Positions 1 through 11,885 are shown, counted from the stretch's first letter. The stretch is 64,000 nucleotides of DNA from Cervus elaphus (GCF_910594005.1 NC_057819.1:122299669-122363668); one strand, 5' to 3'. Made by a program: numbers and translations. The notes: generated by a model from the letters alone, not told the origin.

Positions 1-96
1 TGCCTGGAGAATCCCATGGACAGAGGAGCCTGGCAGGCTACAGACCATAGTGTCGCACAGAGTTGGACACGACTAAAGCAACTTAGCACGCATGCA
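1..96 (+). repeat. Bov-tA SINE, 3' part
   Basis: The window opens inside a sense-strand ruminant tRNA-derived SINE. The typical 3' half (gaatcccatggacagaggag, then a segment ending near the cttagcacgcatgc motif) is present. The complete element in unit B is at 36,786-37,005. Confidence 0.85.
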
Positions 97-1011
97 TTAC
101 AAACCGATTACAGTATAGTAGTGCTACATGGCCATTGCGTTAGTGGGGTACCAAGGCTAGCTTTGTTGGACTCACAAATTAGACTTGGGAATGTGCTCTC
201 AAATCAGAACTGGTTCATATGTAGGGGACTCACTGTATAACACTTAAAATATTTGTCATCTAATAGAATAGCTTCCAAATATATGATAAAAGATTGCTGG
301 AACTACAGGGAGAAATGGATGATCCTCCGTCTTCTGAGCAATTCCAACCCACCTCTCCCAACCATTGACAAATCAGCTCAAGCTGAAAACATTTGGCAAG
401 TACCTAAAAGATCTACATTACCCCACTGACCACCTTGATGGCAGGGACCCCAGAAGATACAGGAATGTCTCAAGGACCTGAGGTGTTTACAAAAATTGTG
501 TGTGTGTGTGGAAACTGAGACACAAAATGGAAAAATATCCCAGTGCGGGAGCCCTGAGAATGAGGACAGAAGTCAGAAAGAAGTCACAAGTTGCTAACAA
601 AAAGATAAACATGCCACCACTTCTGGAATATGAAGAATGTGCTGCTGAATGTTTGTTTGTAGTTAGACAGGAAATCAGAACTAAAATCGACAAATTCCTA
701 GAACCAAGAGAAAATGAAACTCCACCCTTCACATGATGCAGCAGATGCTACAAGTTGAGGGTGAAACTTTCAAGAGAAGTAAAGGGATGATACTGAGGGA
801 GCCTACTGCCCTTCAAAGACAGGGACCCAGGTTGCAAAGGAGAAGATGCACGCCTTAGACAAGTGTGAGTGTTTGTACAGACACAAGAAATGTCAGGCAA
901 GCTCTAAGAGGAAATGTCCACAAATGTTCCCTTTGGGAAGTAAACAGGAGTCCCAGTGAGATACAGCACAGTTCATTTATCTTACCTTCTTGGGACATTT
1001 GAGTGGTTTCA
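97..1011. other. Intergenic, no gene seen
   Basis: This is AT-rich unique sequence upstream of SECTM1 copy A. Short open frames occur on both strands but none resembles a known protein. In unit B the matching DNA is split by an L1 at the position corresponding to about 770. Confidence 0.6.
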
Positions 1012-1590
1012 GTCCAGTTCAGTTCAGTCGCTCAGTTGTGTCCGACTCTTTGCGACCCCATGAACCACAGCACGCCAGGCCTCCCTGTCCATCACCAACT
1101 CCCTGAGTCCACCAAAACCCATGTCCATCAAGTCGGTGATGCCATCCAACCATCTCATCCTCTGTCGTCCCCTCTTCCTCCTGCCCTCAATCTTTCCCAG
1201 CATCAGGGTCTTTTCAAATGAGTCAGCTCTTTGCATCAGGTGGCCAAAGTATTGGAGTTTCAGCTTCAGCATCAGTCCTTCCAATGTACACTCAGGACTG
1301 ATCTCCTTTAGGATGCACTTGTTGTATCTCCTTGCAATCCAAGGGACTCTCAAGAGTCTTCTCCAACATCACAGTTCAAAACCATTGATTCTTCTGTGCT
1401 CAGCTTTCTTCACAGACCAACTCTCACATCCATACTTGACCACTGGAAAAACCACAGCCTCGACTAGATGGACCTTTGTTGGCAAAGTAACGTCTCTGCT
1501 TTTTTATCTGCTGTCTAAGTTGGTCATAACTTTCCTTCCAAGGAGTGTTTCTTAATTTCATTGCTGCAATCACCATCTGCAGTGGTTTAC
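1012..1590 (-). mobile_element. BovB LINE 3' fragment, antisense
   Basis: Read on the minus strand this is the 3' end of a ruminant BovB (RTE-type) retrotransposon. It begins at the right with the end of the reverse-transcriptase frame, including a segment resembling LQYFGHLMQRADSFEKTLML, and ends at the left with the gactcagcgac-type 3' terminus. About 580 bp remains of an element that is over 3 kb when complete, so it is 5'-truncated and inactive. The unit B copy is at 39,043-39,621. Confidence 0.9.
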
Positions 1591-3598
1591 TTTCAACATA
1601 AACTAGTTTCATTTTGAAATGCTTTATCAGGATACCCATTTTCATCAAGGTCCCAGGAGATCTCATTCTGTAGGGACAAGACTCTAAGTGCTCAGCCGAT
1701 GCTCAAGGCCCGTCAGGGTGTGGGACTCTCCTCTCCTCCTGCTTCAACAGCCCCTCCCCAGGAGTCCCCATGAGCTGAAAGACACTAGGCAAGGCTGGAT
1801 GTGAGGGGAAGCAAGGGCTGATTTGGAAGGTGGCCTTGGGACTAGACCCTCCTTCCAGCACAGAGGGGAATGGTGGGCAAGCATCAAACAAGACGTGTGG
1901 CAATTTGGTTCCCAGGCTGGATCATTGTGAGGCCCTTCTCTACTGCCTTGATGGCCCTTGGGATGGGCCCAGGGACCCAGGCCTCTGTGCCTCTTTGTGG
2001 GGAGGATGAATTTCACACTGACTTTCGTGCCACCTTCCTGTGAGGACAACTGACTTTGAGGTTTGTTTATCCACCAGACAAAGGTTACTCCTTTGGCACA
2101 GCCAGGACTTTGAACTGTTCAACCCAGCTCCAGACACCAGGGTGTTGGTCAACCTTCAGGCCCTGAGTCCAGCTGGAGAGATGGCCCTTTTTGCCCCTGA
2201 CCTCCTTGAAGATCTAGAGGCTCCACCTGTGGAGCAGCTGGAATGCTCTGTCCTGTCCAGTCTAGGCCATTCCTCTTCCACGCATAAAATTGAGGGATCC
2301 CCCAGAACGTGGTTCTGCATCCTCCTCTCTTTACATGAAAGCTGGGCATCATCCACACCAGCAACTCTGCCCACCCGACAAGGACTTGCCCAGCCTGAGT
2401 CCACAGCCTCTCCCCTGGCGGCCCAGAGACACCTCTTTGCCCCTTACTCCGCTCTACACCCTGCCAGCAGGTCACTTTGGGTTCTAGTGGAAGGGGACAG
2501 TCCACATGCCACTCAGTTGGCACTGAGGACTCTGGGCTTCCTTACCCCACCTCCAAACCACCAATAATGCCGGGGTCCAGCCTCAGCAGGATCCAGGGGA
2601 TACCCTCAGGATGAACGGCATCGGCGAGAGAGAGAGAAGACACGTGAGACCAGCCTTGACAGGGCCAAGTCAGGCAGGTAGGCCAGTGGGGAGTGACAAC
2701 AGCAGCCCTCCTCCTGGTCTGCAGGAAATCTGGGCCCGGCTGGCGAGAGCCCAGAGGCTAGCAAGGCTGGACATGGACCAAGGACTCCGGATTCAAGTCA
2801 ACAGCAGCCGCTTGCCTCCAGCAATTGGAAAAAACGGAGCCTGAAGTCGAACAAAGAATGATTCAAACACCTCTGGCCTTCCCCACCCTTGTGACTCTCA
2901 CACATTTCCCTCATTCCCCACTTTCAGCATCTCAAAGAGAAACTTCTATCTTAGTGATTTTTATAGGCACCAAACCATTTGTACCTGAGAAGCGTGAACA
3001 CCCCGTAAGGAAACTCCCAGCTCTCAGCGCTGCTCTGAGGTCAGCGCCTACTGGACTCCACCCTCTGGGAATGACCTCACTCAGATGTGTCCCGGGGTCA
3101 CCTGTTTTGGCCACAGAGAGTCTCCACACCCACCCTGCTAGGACCCTCCGTGGGGAGGGAGCCGGGAAGAGGGGCTCCTTCTGCTCAAGGGCTAATGAAG
3201 GACAATTTTAAGCTCTTTACCACTTGCTCCTATTCACTCTCTCTCCTTATCCCTGCCTGTGCCCCCAGCATGACTTCTATCCAGGTGGCCCCAACTTGCA
3301 TTTCTGACAAGTTGCAATCAGGCTCTGAGGATTCTCAGTGGGCAGGGCTCTGCCCAGTGTCTGTGTGTGGGGGTGATGCACACAGCAGGGGTCTGGCAGC
3401 TCCCCAGATCCACGCAGGGGCGTGAATACACCCAGCTCCCCAAATAAGGATCCGTTCAGACGAAGCTTGAAAGTAGAGAACTCCAGGAACTGGCTCTCCT
3501 GGAAAACTGCCACCCACCGTTTTCTTTCAAAGGATCATCTAATCCCCTGCGTCTAATAAAAATATAATAAGGAATTCACTATCAAGAAAATCATCTTT
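1591..3598. other. Upstream flank of SECTM1-A, no gene seen
   Basis: This is GC-moderate unique sequence with no protein similarity that I recognise. Open frames here (for example about 2,040-2,567) are not conserved as frames in unit B, where single-base indels break them, which argues against coding. One segment (2,568-2,670) is specific to unit A and is listed separately. Confidence 0.6.
2568..2670 (+). repeat. Unit A-specific 103-bp segment, possibly an LTR fragment
   Basis: Unit A has about 103 bp here where unit B has about 400 bp of unrelated sequence (40,598-40,997). The segment begins tgccggggtccagc and contains a gagagagagaagacacgtga motif that I associate with the 5' end of ruminant endogenous retroviral LTRs. 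No second LTR, primer-binding site or internal viral sequence is visible. The family assignment is from memory and weak. Confidence 0.35.
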
Positions 3599-3607
3599 TT
3601 CCCTGAA
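3599..3607 (+). promoter_or_regulatory. Candidate STAT (GAS) site upstream of SECTM1-A exon 1
   Basis: The sequence TTCCCTGAA fits the TTCN3GAA consensus of gamma-interferon-activated sites. It lies about 170 bp before the putative first exon and is preserved in unit B at 41,931-41,939. Human SECTM1 is known to respond to interferon-gamma. The motif is short and expected by chance every few kilobases, so this is only a candidate. Confidence 0.35.
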
Positions 3608-3719
3608 CTCCGGGCAGTTCCTGAAACTCGTGTGACTTCCCATAACTTGAAGTCCCTTCCTGAATGTAGGACCTGGGTGTCAGACCTCACGTGCATGGAT
3701 CCTGAATCCTCCTTCCCGC

Positions 3720-4060
3720 CTCCTCCTTGCCTGGCTCCGCCCTGGAGTCATCATTGGGGTTTAGTCCAGCCGCGCAGACCAGCGCACAGACAGGCTGCAG
3801 CTGCGGACGGCGGGCGGGCAGGAGGCGTGCAGGAGCCGCGGGCGTGGAGGCGCCGGGGTCCCGGGGCGCAGGTGAGAGCTGGAGGGGCGCTGGCCGGGGC
3901 TCCTGCTGTCGGACCGCTCCGCGCGCGCACACAGGGGCTGGGTTGGTGGAGATGGGGCGCTGAGCTCTCGGGCTCCGCGCTCTGCGCCTCCGCTGAGGGA
4001 GAGAAAAAGACAAAGACTTCGCAGTCCTGGTGGAGAACTGCGTCTCTGCAGGGCGGCCCC
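3720..4060 (+). promoter_or_regulatory. SECTM1: CpG-rich promoter region of SECTM1 copy A
   Basis: This segment is markedly richer in CG dinucleotides than its surroundings, with GC-box-like elements such as ctccgccc near 3,736 and no obvious TATA box. It ends in an exon-like sequence followed by a consensus splice donor at 3,872. It lies about 8 kb upstream of the signal-peptide exon, consistent with the long first intron of human SECTM1. I infer a CpG-type promoter. No transcript evidence is available. Confidence 0.6.
3770..3871 (+). other. SECTM1: Putative noncoding exon 1 of SECTM1 copy A
   Basis: The GC-rich block ends in gggcgcag followed by gtgaga, a strong 5' splice site, and lacks an ATG in a useful frame. 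The next good acceptor leading into SECTM1 coding sequence is at 11,818-11,819. The human gene also has an untranslated first exon. The start is a guess, because no cap site can be read from sequence. Confidence 0.5.
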
Positions 4061-5598
4061 AGGCTTGGCTCTGCCCCTCTCTGGAGGGGCAGAGAGTTGG
4101 CATCTTGAGCTCCCAGACGTCCACCCATCCGCACAGAGCCCCTGCTGCCCCGGACCACATGTGGGGCGAAACACTTTCACATCCAGGCCAACAATGAGGC
4201 TCTCATACTTGCCCAGAACTCACTTTCATGCGCATACACACTTGTGTGCGTTCACAAGGGGCACACATGCACACACAGCTCATTCACTCACAAACACTCA
4301 TTAAAACAGAGCGAATCCTTGAGAGGGGCACTCCACTGCCTCTGTCTACGCTCTCCTTTCATCTTTGGTTAAACTGCAGGAGCAATCTCTAAATTCAATT
4401 CACCACCCACTAGTGGTTAATGATCTGCAATTTGAAAGCCACTTTTCACTCCCAGTTCCTGGGAGGCCCTCAACCCTGGGACTAAATAGATAAGGTGGTG
4501 GGGAGGTACAGGGCCCCCCCTTCCTCCCGCCCCCGGAGGGTGCATCCAGAAGGTGCAAGGAGGGGGAGGATTCTCAGAGGAAGTGCCTTGTGAAAGAGAG
4601 AGAAGTAGCCCAGCTGATGGGATGGCAGGTACTGATGGCAGGTGTGAGGCCGCAAGGTTTACAGACTCAGCCCCAGGCCCGGAGGAGCTTCTTACTGCCC
4701 AGTAGGGATCCCTCTTGGCCATAGCCGCAGGGGCAGGACACCGCAAAGGCGCCCGGGACTGGGCCATCTCTTCCCTCTGAGCCAGGGTTGGGGCTCCGTT
4801 TCCGCTGTCTTCTGAAGGTGGTTGGTCGCCTCCCTCCACATTGTTGGTGAAAGGCCTGCCTGGAGAGCAGGGTGCTCACCTTCCCATGTAAATATCCTGG
4901 TACATAGCAAGTTACCAGTGAGCCTTTGCGTGGGAAAGCTGGTCCAGCTTCTCCTAGGTGCTGCAGGAGTGGAGATCCCTGCTGACCGAGAACCCCTGTG
5001 CCCCTGGTCAGCCGATAACCCTCGGGTCCACACACCTGCTGCCTCAGTTTCCCCAAGGTCCTGTGGCAGGACAAAGTGCTGGCAATGGCATGCACTTTGC
5101 AAAGTGTTCCACTGACGCCCAAATGTGACCAGATCCCCAGTGACAGCACAAACCCCAGCTGTGTGCCCTAGCTTAATATATGTAGATACCAGCACCTGTG
5201 AGAGTGATCTGAGAGAATTATGAATTCTTGCCTCACTTTTCCCAACTCCAGAATTCTCAGGGCCCCTCCAGGTCTTGCCCCATGCATGCAGTCTTCCTGT
5301 TCCACCCCCGACCCTCTGCCTTCTCACCCCTATCTTCCCCTCTTGTGCCCTGGCCTCTCTCTCTCCCGTTTTTCTGTCCTTTGAAGCGTCAGAGACAAGA
5401 GGAGAGACTCGGGCAGAGGAGTAGAAATGCCAAACTTAAAAGCCCATCTGAATTTCAGATAACAAATCACTTTGAAACGTAAATATGTGGCAAATATTAC
5501 ATAAAATATAGCTATATTTAAAAATAAGACAACAGGGAACCCCAGACTGATAAAAGCATCAAAGGTGCCTGAAGACACAGGGAGCTCCTCCCATCCCC

Positions 5599-5673
5599 AG
5601 TCCAGCTCCTCCATCCTCAGTCCAGCTTCTCCATCCCAGTCCAGCTCCTCCATCCCCAGTCCAGCTCTTTGCA
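5599..5673 (+). repeat. Minisatellite, 19-20 bp unit, 3-4 copies (unit A)
   Basis: Tandem copies of a unit close to agtccagctcctccatccc end in a partial copy before gctctttgcag. Unit B carries 12-13 units at the equivalent place, so this is a variable-number repeat. Confidence 0.9.
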
Positions 5674-6349
5674 GACAGCCCTTCTGCACTCTATAAGGTG
5701 GAAAAAGTCTGTGTCTCCATTGTTCAGATTTGGTTTATTTGAGACTTGTCTATGGTTTCAAGGATCTGCCCCAGGAACAACCTGGAGTTCTTCCCAGCTC
5801 CTAGGCTGTATCATCTGACAATGAGGAGCCAGGCCCAAGGTGGTTGGAGTTTGGGGGCAGAGACTGGTGGGAAGGGACCCTGGCTTTCTTGTCCAGATTC
5901 TGGAATCCTCCAGGGCTTTCCCGGTGAAGAGAACGTCAGGGAGAGCATGAAGTTGGACTGAGAGGTTCGTGTGTGTGAGCAGAGCCCCGCCATGGTCTGG
6001 GGAAGGCTCAGAGAAGACTGGACGTTTAGGGGCAGCGGGAAGAGCAGCAGGGAGGCCCAACCAGTGCCCGTCTGGGAGCTCACAGCTTCAGCAACCTTGG
6101 GCAACATGACAGAAGATGGCCAGGGGTCACCTTTGCACAGGCATTCTCCCTCAGGAGGACTCCAAGTATTGGTAGAAAGTCTGTGACACTTCCTGGTTTC
6201 ATAGTCTTCTGGTCATTTCATTATCTGTGAGAACATACCTATAAACAACACATCTAGTGACTACAAATGGGTTTTTAAGGTAGCTAAAACAAACATTAAT
6301 GTTTAAAAACTAAGTCAACGAAAAATAATTTTTAGGTCATAGGGGTACG

Positions 6350-6685
6350 TGAGAAGTGAAAGTGTTAGTCTCTCAGTTGTGTCTGACTCTTTGTGACCCC
6401 ATGAACTGTAGCCCACCAGGCCCTTGCATCCATGGGATTCTCTAGGCAAGAAGACTGGAGTGGGTTGCCATGCCCTCCTCCAAGGGATCATCCTGACCCA
6501 GGGATCAAACCCAGGTCTCCCACGTTGCACGCAGATTCTCTACCATCTGAGCCACCAGGGAAGCCCAAGAATACTGGAGTGGGTATTCTATCCCTTCTCC
6601 AGGGGATCTTCCCAATCCAGGAATCGAACTGGGGTCTCCTGCATTGCAGGTAGATTCTTTACCAGCTGAGCTACCAGGGAAGAAT
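6350..6685 (-). repeat. Two adjacent antisense Bov-tA SINEs
   Basis: The first copy (to about 6,567) ends in the reverse complement of the conserved gggcttccctggtggctcag head. A second, partial copy follows directly (6,568-6,685). The pair is flanked by imperfect 20-bp repeats beginning aatttttagg (6,329) and aatttgtagg (6,687), which look like a target-site duplication. The unit B equivalent is at 44,892-45,222. Confidence 0.85.
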
Positions 6686-7247
6686 GAATTTGTAGGACAC
6701 AGGGATACATAGTGCTGTGAAAACCACAGAGGTGGGGGTGTGCAGGCTGGCGAGACAGGCTCTCTGGGGTGTTTCCCTGGCAGGTAGACAGAATATGAGA
6801 AACTGAGGGCAGAGTGTGGTTGGGTGGGCCTGACTTAGGCTCAAGGAACCCCACACACCTTTCTCAGAGGGCCATGCCCTCGCTGCTGGAAGACACCAGC
6901 TGCCCTCCCAGCCGGCCTCTGGACTTCAACCTGCTGCGTCCTTTTGCTTTCCTTTTACTGATCAACACGCACACTCCCTCCAGAGTCCAGTTGGACAGGT
7001 CAGTGTGTTACAAAAACACCCTTTGCTGAGGTCACCCACTCTCCATGTCACCTGGGCCAGGTGCAGACCAAGGTTGACCTTTGACTCATTCAGCTCTGCT
7101 GAGGCACCTGCCCAGAGCTCATTGGAGGGGACTGACCGCACCCCTCATGTGACATCGGCCCTGCAGGGAATTCTGAGCAGGACTGCAGGGATTGAGCACC
7201 TATTGTAGGCAGAGCATGTGGGAGGCCCTAGGGGCCCTCCCCACGGC

Positions 7248-7250
<3 letters not shown>

Positions 7251-7279
<29 letters not shown>
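7251..7279 (+). repeat. GT microsatellite (unit A)
   Basis: About 14 uninterrupted GT dinucleotides. In unit B the tract (45,790-45,838) is about 20 bp longer and is interrupted by one TA step. Confidence 0.95.
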
Positions 7280-7283
<4 letters not shown>

Positions 7284-7445
7284 GTGCACGTGACAGTGTG
7301 TTCTCCCAGGGAGTGGGATTGGATCCTGGAAGCTTCTGAAGAGGCAGTGGCTTCGCCAGGCTAGCTTGTCCTGGCTCCACATGGAGTGAGACCCTGCGTG
7401 GTTCAGGACTGTGAAGGAACCCCCTCATTCATTTATTTTCAGTCA

Positions 7446-7655
7446 ACATCCTGGTGGCTCAGAGAATCTGCCTCCTAGGCGGGAGACTCAGGTTTGATCT
7501 CTGGGTTGGGAAAATCCCCTGGAGAAGGGAAGGGCAACCTACTCTAGTATTCTTGCCTGGAAAATCCCATGGACAGAGGACCCTGGAGGACTACAGTCCA
7601 GGGGGTCACAAACAGTGGAACAGGACTGAGTGAGTTTCACTTTCACTTTCACTCA
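7446..7655 (+). repeat. Bov-tA SINE, sense
   Basis: The block follows the SINE order: a tRNA-like head with ggtggctcag, then gagaatctgcc, then the ggcaacctactctagtattc and cccatggacagagga segments. It ends in a ttcactttcac run. The unit B copy is at 45,998-46,212. Confidence 0.85.
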
Positions 7656-9739
7656 ATTCCCAGAAAGTGTACTGGGAACTTGAAACACGACTCCTAGATT
7701 GATGGAAAGGGTAAAAGCTGGACAATGGTCAGGAAAACATGATGAGGAAGGGTTTTGAGGGGGTGAGGTTCCTTCTGGATACTATAGACCCCTGGCTATC
7801 TCCCTCCCAGAAAGAACACACCTGCCCTTCCCACTAAGTCTCCTGGTCGCACTGGGCATTCGGTGATGATGCCAGGTCACCAGCAGGAGGCTCCCCCTCT
7901 CACACAGTGAGGGATCACTGCTCTCAGAGCACAGGCTTAGGTGGCACTCTTCCTTTGGTTCCCTGGTGGGTGAACCCTCCATGTGACCCTGAGGACACCT
8001 GCCTCCTCCAGCTTTGGGGGCCAGTGGGCAGGCCTCCCTGGGAAGGTATTCCTCAGCCTGGGGAGACATGGCCTGCCTCCCTGTCGATGGGACTCCCAGG
8101 CACACGTTCGATGGGAAACAGGGGAGCCAAAGGCTGTTCCGAGGTCAGTGGAAGCAGCAGAGTGGCTGTGGTCTGAGGGGAGACCTTGAGGAGACTGGAA
8201 ATGCTGGGCGACCTGCCCAAGGCTTCCTCCAGGACAGATCAGTGGCCAGAGAAGAGCACACAAGATGAATCTCCTGCCTGCTCAGGCAGGCTCAGGGTAG
8301 GACACCCCTGGGCAAGGGTCTCCCTCCAGGCAGCCCCGAGGGCTCTGGCTAGGGGGCCAGGAGTCACTGTCCACCACCAGCAAGGATGCCTTTGGGCCCT
8401 ATGGGTACTGGGCACCAGTCTGTGTGTGAGAACCTTTCGATTTAAGAAGTTATTTTGTAAAAAAAAAATACTCAGGAAAAGAATTGAGCAGATTTTACCT
8501 GAAGTGCCAGGAAAAGCCCCAGCACAGGAAGTTGCAACACCTCTTTCTAGAACCTTCCATCACATGAGGTTCTCAGCAGCAAGTAATAGTGATGAGCTAT
8601 TTATGCCCCATCCTGGCAATTGCTGAAAGGCAGCTACTGGATTGTGTCCATCTGTGAAATCTCAGCCTCTCTTGCATTATGCTGAGCAGGTTGTGGCAGG
8701 ATCAGGGCAGCTGTCTCTCTTCACTCAATCACCAAATTCTTGGTTCTTAAAAAAAAGAAAGAAAATGATTAAAACTGTGGAAAGTTCTTGTGAAAAATGA
8801 ATGTCAAAGGAAAGATAAACATCCACAGAGAGAACCTGCCTTCCCAGGGGTGAAAACGCATGATGGGCAGCATGGTAACTGTACCACGTGGCCTGGCAGG
8901 GCCTGAAGAGCCCCAGATGGTGGGGGTGCCTTGGCCAGGGGGACAGGGAGCTTCACTCTTCAGTGCCCCAGGCACCACTTGTCCTCCTGGAAAGGAAGCA
9001 AAATTAAACCTGTGACATGCCACTTGCAAACAGACCTTGAGGAATATTCAAGATTTGAGCATAAAAACAGACAAAATTTGGCCATGATGGATATTCTACC
9101 ATCTGGGAAGCCTTTTAAAAAGGATACTTTAAACAAACAACAAAAACTACTTTAAAAGAAAACCCTGAAGCCTTCCAGGAAAAGACAGACAGGACAACAT
9201 AAACACGTGGAGTCTTTATTCCAAAGATGACCCGGGGAGAAATGGTAATGGAAACGTACTTAGCCTGGAAGGCAGTTTGTCTCTTTAAGGGGTGAAAGTC
9301 TTATAAACCTGTAAGGAGAAGACAGACAGTCCCAGGAGGATGAGCGAAGGGTTTGCAAAGGCAGTGACAATGTGGAAACCCGAGGGGCCAGAACCAGGAT
9401 GAGCTGGTCAGCCCCTCCACAGCCCCAGGTGTCACCAGGAAGAGGCAGAGCTGGGAGCCAAGGGGCCCGGGCTGCTCACAAGCTAAGACAAAGGGAATCC
9501 TTGCAGCCACTGAAGTCAAGCTTTCAGGATCCGGGGAGGCAGACCTCACCAGCAACACACTACAAAGTGAGAGCCAGTCGCAGAGAAATGGACAGAACAT
9601 GACCGCAGAACACTCCCTCCAGTGTCTGGGGTTTGTGCCTGATTATTCCAGTGAGGGGAAAGCTGAGGTCTGGGGAAAGAGGGAGGGGACAGTGTGAGTG
9701 TCCTGGGGCAGCTGTGACCAAGGACCACAAACAAGAGAT

Positions 9740-10090
9740 CAAAAGAACCAAAGTTTGCCCTCCTCCAGTTTGGAGGCTGGATTCCAAAATCAAGGTGTCA
9801 GCCCGGCTGCAGGGAAATATCCTTCCTTGTCTCTTCCAGCTTCTGGTGGCTCTGGTGTCCCTTGACTTGTGGCCACATCCCTCCAGCCTGTGCCTCTGTC
9901 AGCTCCTGGCCTCTTCCTGTGTCTCTTTCTTATAGATTTGTCTCTTCTTATAAGAAAGCCACTCACAGTAGATTGGGGCCCACGCTGCTCTAATACGACC
10001 TCCTCTTTCTTTATGACTGCAAAGGCTCTGTTTCCAAGTAAGGTCACCTTCACAGGTTCTGGGTGGACATGTGTTTTGGGGCCACCTTGC
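9740..10090 (+). repeat. Old interspersed repeat (family not named)
   Basis: This segment runs from a tttggaggctgg motif through ttctggtggctctggtgtcc and cttcttataagaaagcc to aaggtcaccttcacaggt. It is related to the segments at about 18,040-18,412 and 63,290-63,655. That order is typical of a common mammalian dispersed element whose name I cannot assign safely. The unit B copy is at about 48,290-48,640. Confidence 0.55.
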
Positions 10091-10092
10091 AG

Positions 10093-10286
10093 TCTTCCCT
10101 GTTGGCTCAGTGGTAAAGAATCTGCCTGCCAATGCGGGAGATGTGAGTTTGATTCCTGAGTCGGGAAGATCCCCTAGAGAAGGAAATGGCAACCCACTGC
10201 AATATTCTTGCAAGGGAAAGGGTCTGGTGGGCCCCAGTACACTGAGTTGCAAAGAGTCAGGCTCGGCTTAGCGACTAAACAACAAC
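10093..10286 (+). repeat. Bov-tA SINE, sense
   Basis: It starts cttccctgttggctcagtgg, contains the gcaacccactgcaatattc motif and ends after gcgactaaacaacaac. The unit B copy is at 48,641-48,834. Confidence 0.85.
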
Positions 10287-10886
10287 ATTCACCCTAGTAC
10301 ATACAGTACAGAGGGAGAGAAGAGAGAAACAAGTAGTGGGTTGTCTAACCTGATTCCACATATGTAAAATCACATACATGTGTGTGCACAAGAACACGTG
10401 TCTCTCAGGTGACTTCTTTCTTCTTCAACTACAGATGTTGTACATATGTGAGAAAAGAAGGCTGTCCTTCTGACGATAAATTAGGAATAGAAGCAAGTCT
10501 AGAAAATCAAGGGAAGCAGGAGACAGCAGCACCAATGGCAGGGGCCTGGGGGCTGAGATTGTCCCTCCCCATTTCATTCTCCTTGTTTGACCCAGAGTGT
10601 CCTGGAGTCAGGACTGGGGCTGGTCACCAATGGCCCCCTCCTGGATGCGATTACATCCACAGTTCCCTTTGCTCCAGGCCCTTCTACCCAACTCCCCCCA
10701 ACCCCGGAAGTAGGGGGAAAAAAAGATCAGAGACACTGAATTCAAAACCAAAGGGTACCAACTCCATGGCATTCTGGAAAAGGCAAAACTCTGGACACAG
10801 TAGAAAGATCAATGGCTGTCAGGAGTTGGGGGGAAGGATGGATGAACTGATAGAACAGAGAGGATTTTTCGGAGAGTGAGACTACT

Positions 10887-11263
10887 TTTTGCTGTTGTTC
10901 AGTCGTTAAGTCATGTCTGACTCTTTGTAACCCCATGGATTGCAACCCGCCAGGTGCCCCTGTCCTCCACTATCTCCTGAGTTTGCTCAAATTCATATCC
11001 ATTGAGTTGGTAATATGATGTAACCATCTCATTCATCCTCTGTGTAGTACCTAATGGTAGCTACATGTCATTATGAAAAGTGAAAGTGTTAGTCACTCAG
11101 TCTTGCCTGAGTCTGTCCATGGAATTTCCCAGGTAAGACTATTGGAGTTGGTTGCCATTTCCTACTCCAGAGGATCTTCCTGACCCAGGATTGAACCCTC
11201 ATCTCTTGTGTGTCCTGAATTGGCAGGCAGATTCTTTACCACTGCACCAACTGGGAAGCCCAA
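10887..11263 (-). repeat. Antisense SINE cluster
   Basis: The first part (10,887-11,044) resembles the 3' end shared by BovB and Bov-A elements (ttgttcagtcgttaagtc). The second part (about 11,075-11,263) is an antisense Bov-tA ending at ccaactgggaagccc. The unit B equivalent is at 49,408-49,787. Confidence 0.8.
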
Positions 11264-11885
11264 ATGTCAGTTTTACTGGATGCCAAAGCCTGAGATGAGC
11301 ATTTGTTTCAGAGGAAGTCAAAGTTCAGCTTTCCAGACTGTAACTCACAAGTTCCACAGGAAGACTCTTTTTGTTGATAAAAGCAAATCTGGAGAGTGGA
11401 CCAAATGTCCCCAAATGCCAAGCTGCAGAACGCAAGAGCAGAAGAGGGGCTGGGAGCATCCAAGGTGGTCTTAGGTTGGTGTCAGGTTTAAGTGGCTACA
11501 CGAGATTCTGTGTGTCACAACCCATCTCTACAGGATACACAGCTCAGGGAGTTTTGCATGTTTTATATAAAATTCAAGATAACCCCAGCAATATCAATGG
11601 ACTTGTCTCCCAGGGACTTGTTTCCTGTCTCATCTGTGTTTCTCATCTGTCTGGCAGTGCTCCCACTGCAGATATTATAAAGGTGTAGAGAAGGATCAGG
11701 ACACAGTGGTCAGGGAGGGGCTTGGGGACCCTGACCCACCCTGGCCAAGGTGCAGCCCCTCTCACTGGCTTCCGAAGGAGCCTAAGGGATCTCTGACTCA
11801 TCAGCTTTCCTTCCTCCAGGGAGTGTCCCAAAAACCAGTAAGGAGGACAATGGACTCCTTAAAACTCCTCCACATCCTGCTGGCC

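Larger units (their letters stand above)
3872..11819. other. Intron 1 of SECTM1 copy A
   Basis: This is about 7.9 kb of intron between the putative noncoding exon and the signal-peptide exon. It holds a 20-bp-unit repeat (5,599-5,673), two antisense SINEs (6,350-6,685), a GT microsatellite (7,251-7,279), Bov-tA SINEs (7,446-7,655 and 10,093-10,286), an old repeat (about 9,740-10,090) and an antisense SINE cluster (10,887-11,263). Long open frames on the minus strand near 4,417-5,327 have no recognisable product. Confidence 0.55.

Noticed and set aside
1..3600. TEX19 upstream of SECTM1, as expected from human gene order
   Set aside because: No TEX19-like frame was recognised in either unit. 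It may lie left of the window.
3687..4180. Several long frames on both strands over the CpG-rich segment
   Set aside because: Stop-poor GC-rich DNA produces such frames. The segment fits a promoter with an untranslated exon better.
4417..5327. Overlapping minus-strand frames of 140-211 codons in intron 1, also open in unit B
   Set aside because: They are conserved only because the DNA is duplicated. In unit B the frames join and shift through indels, and no domain is recognisable.
7251..7279. GT repeat as a regulatory Z-DNA element
   Set aside because: Ordinary microsatellite inside an intron; nothing else in the sequence supports a role.
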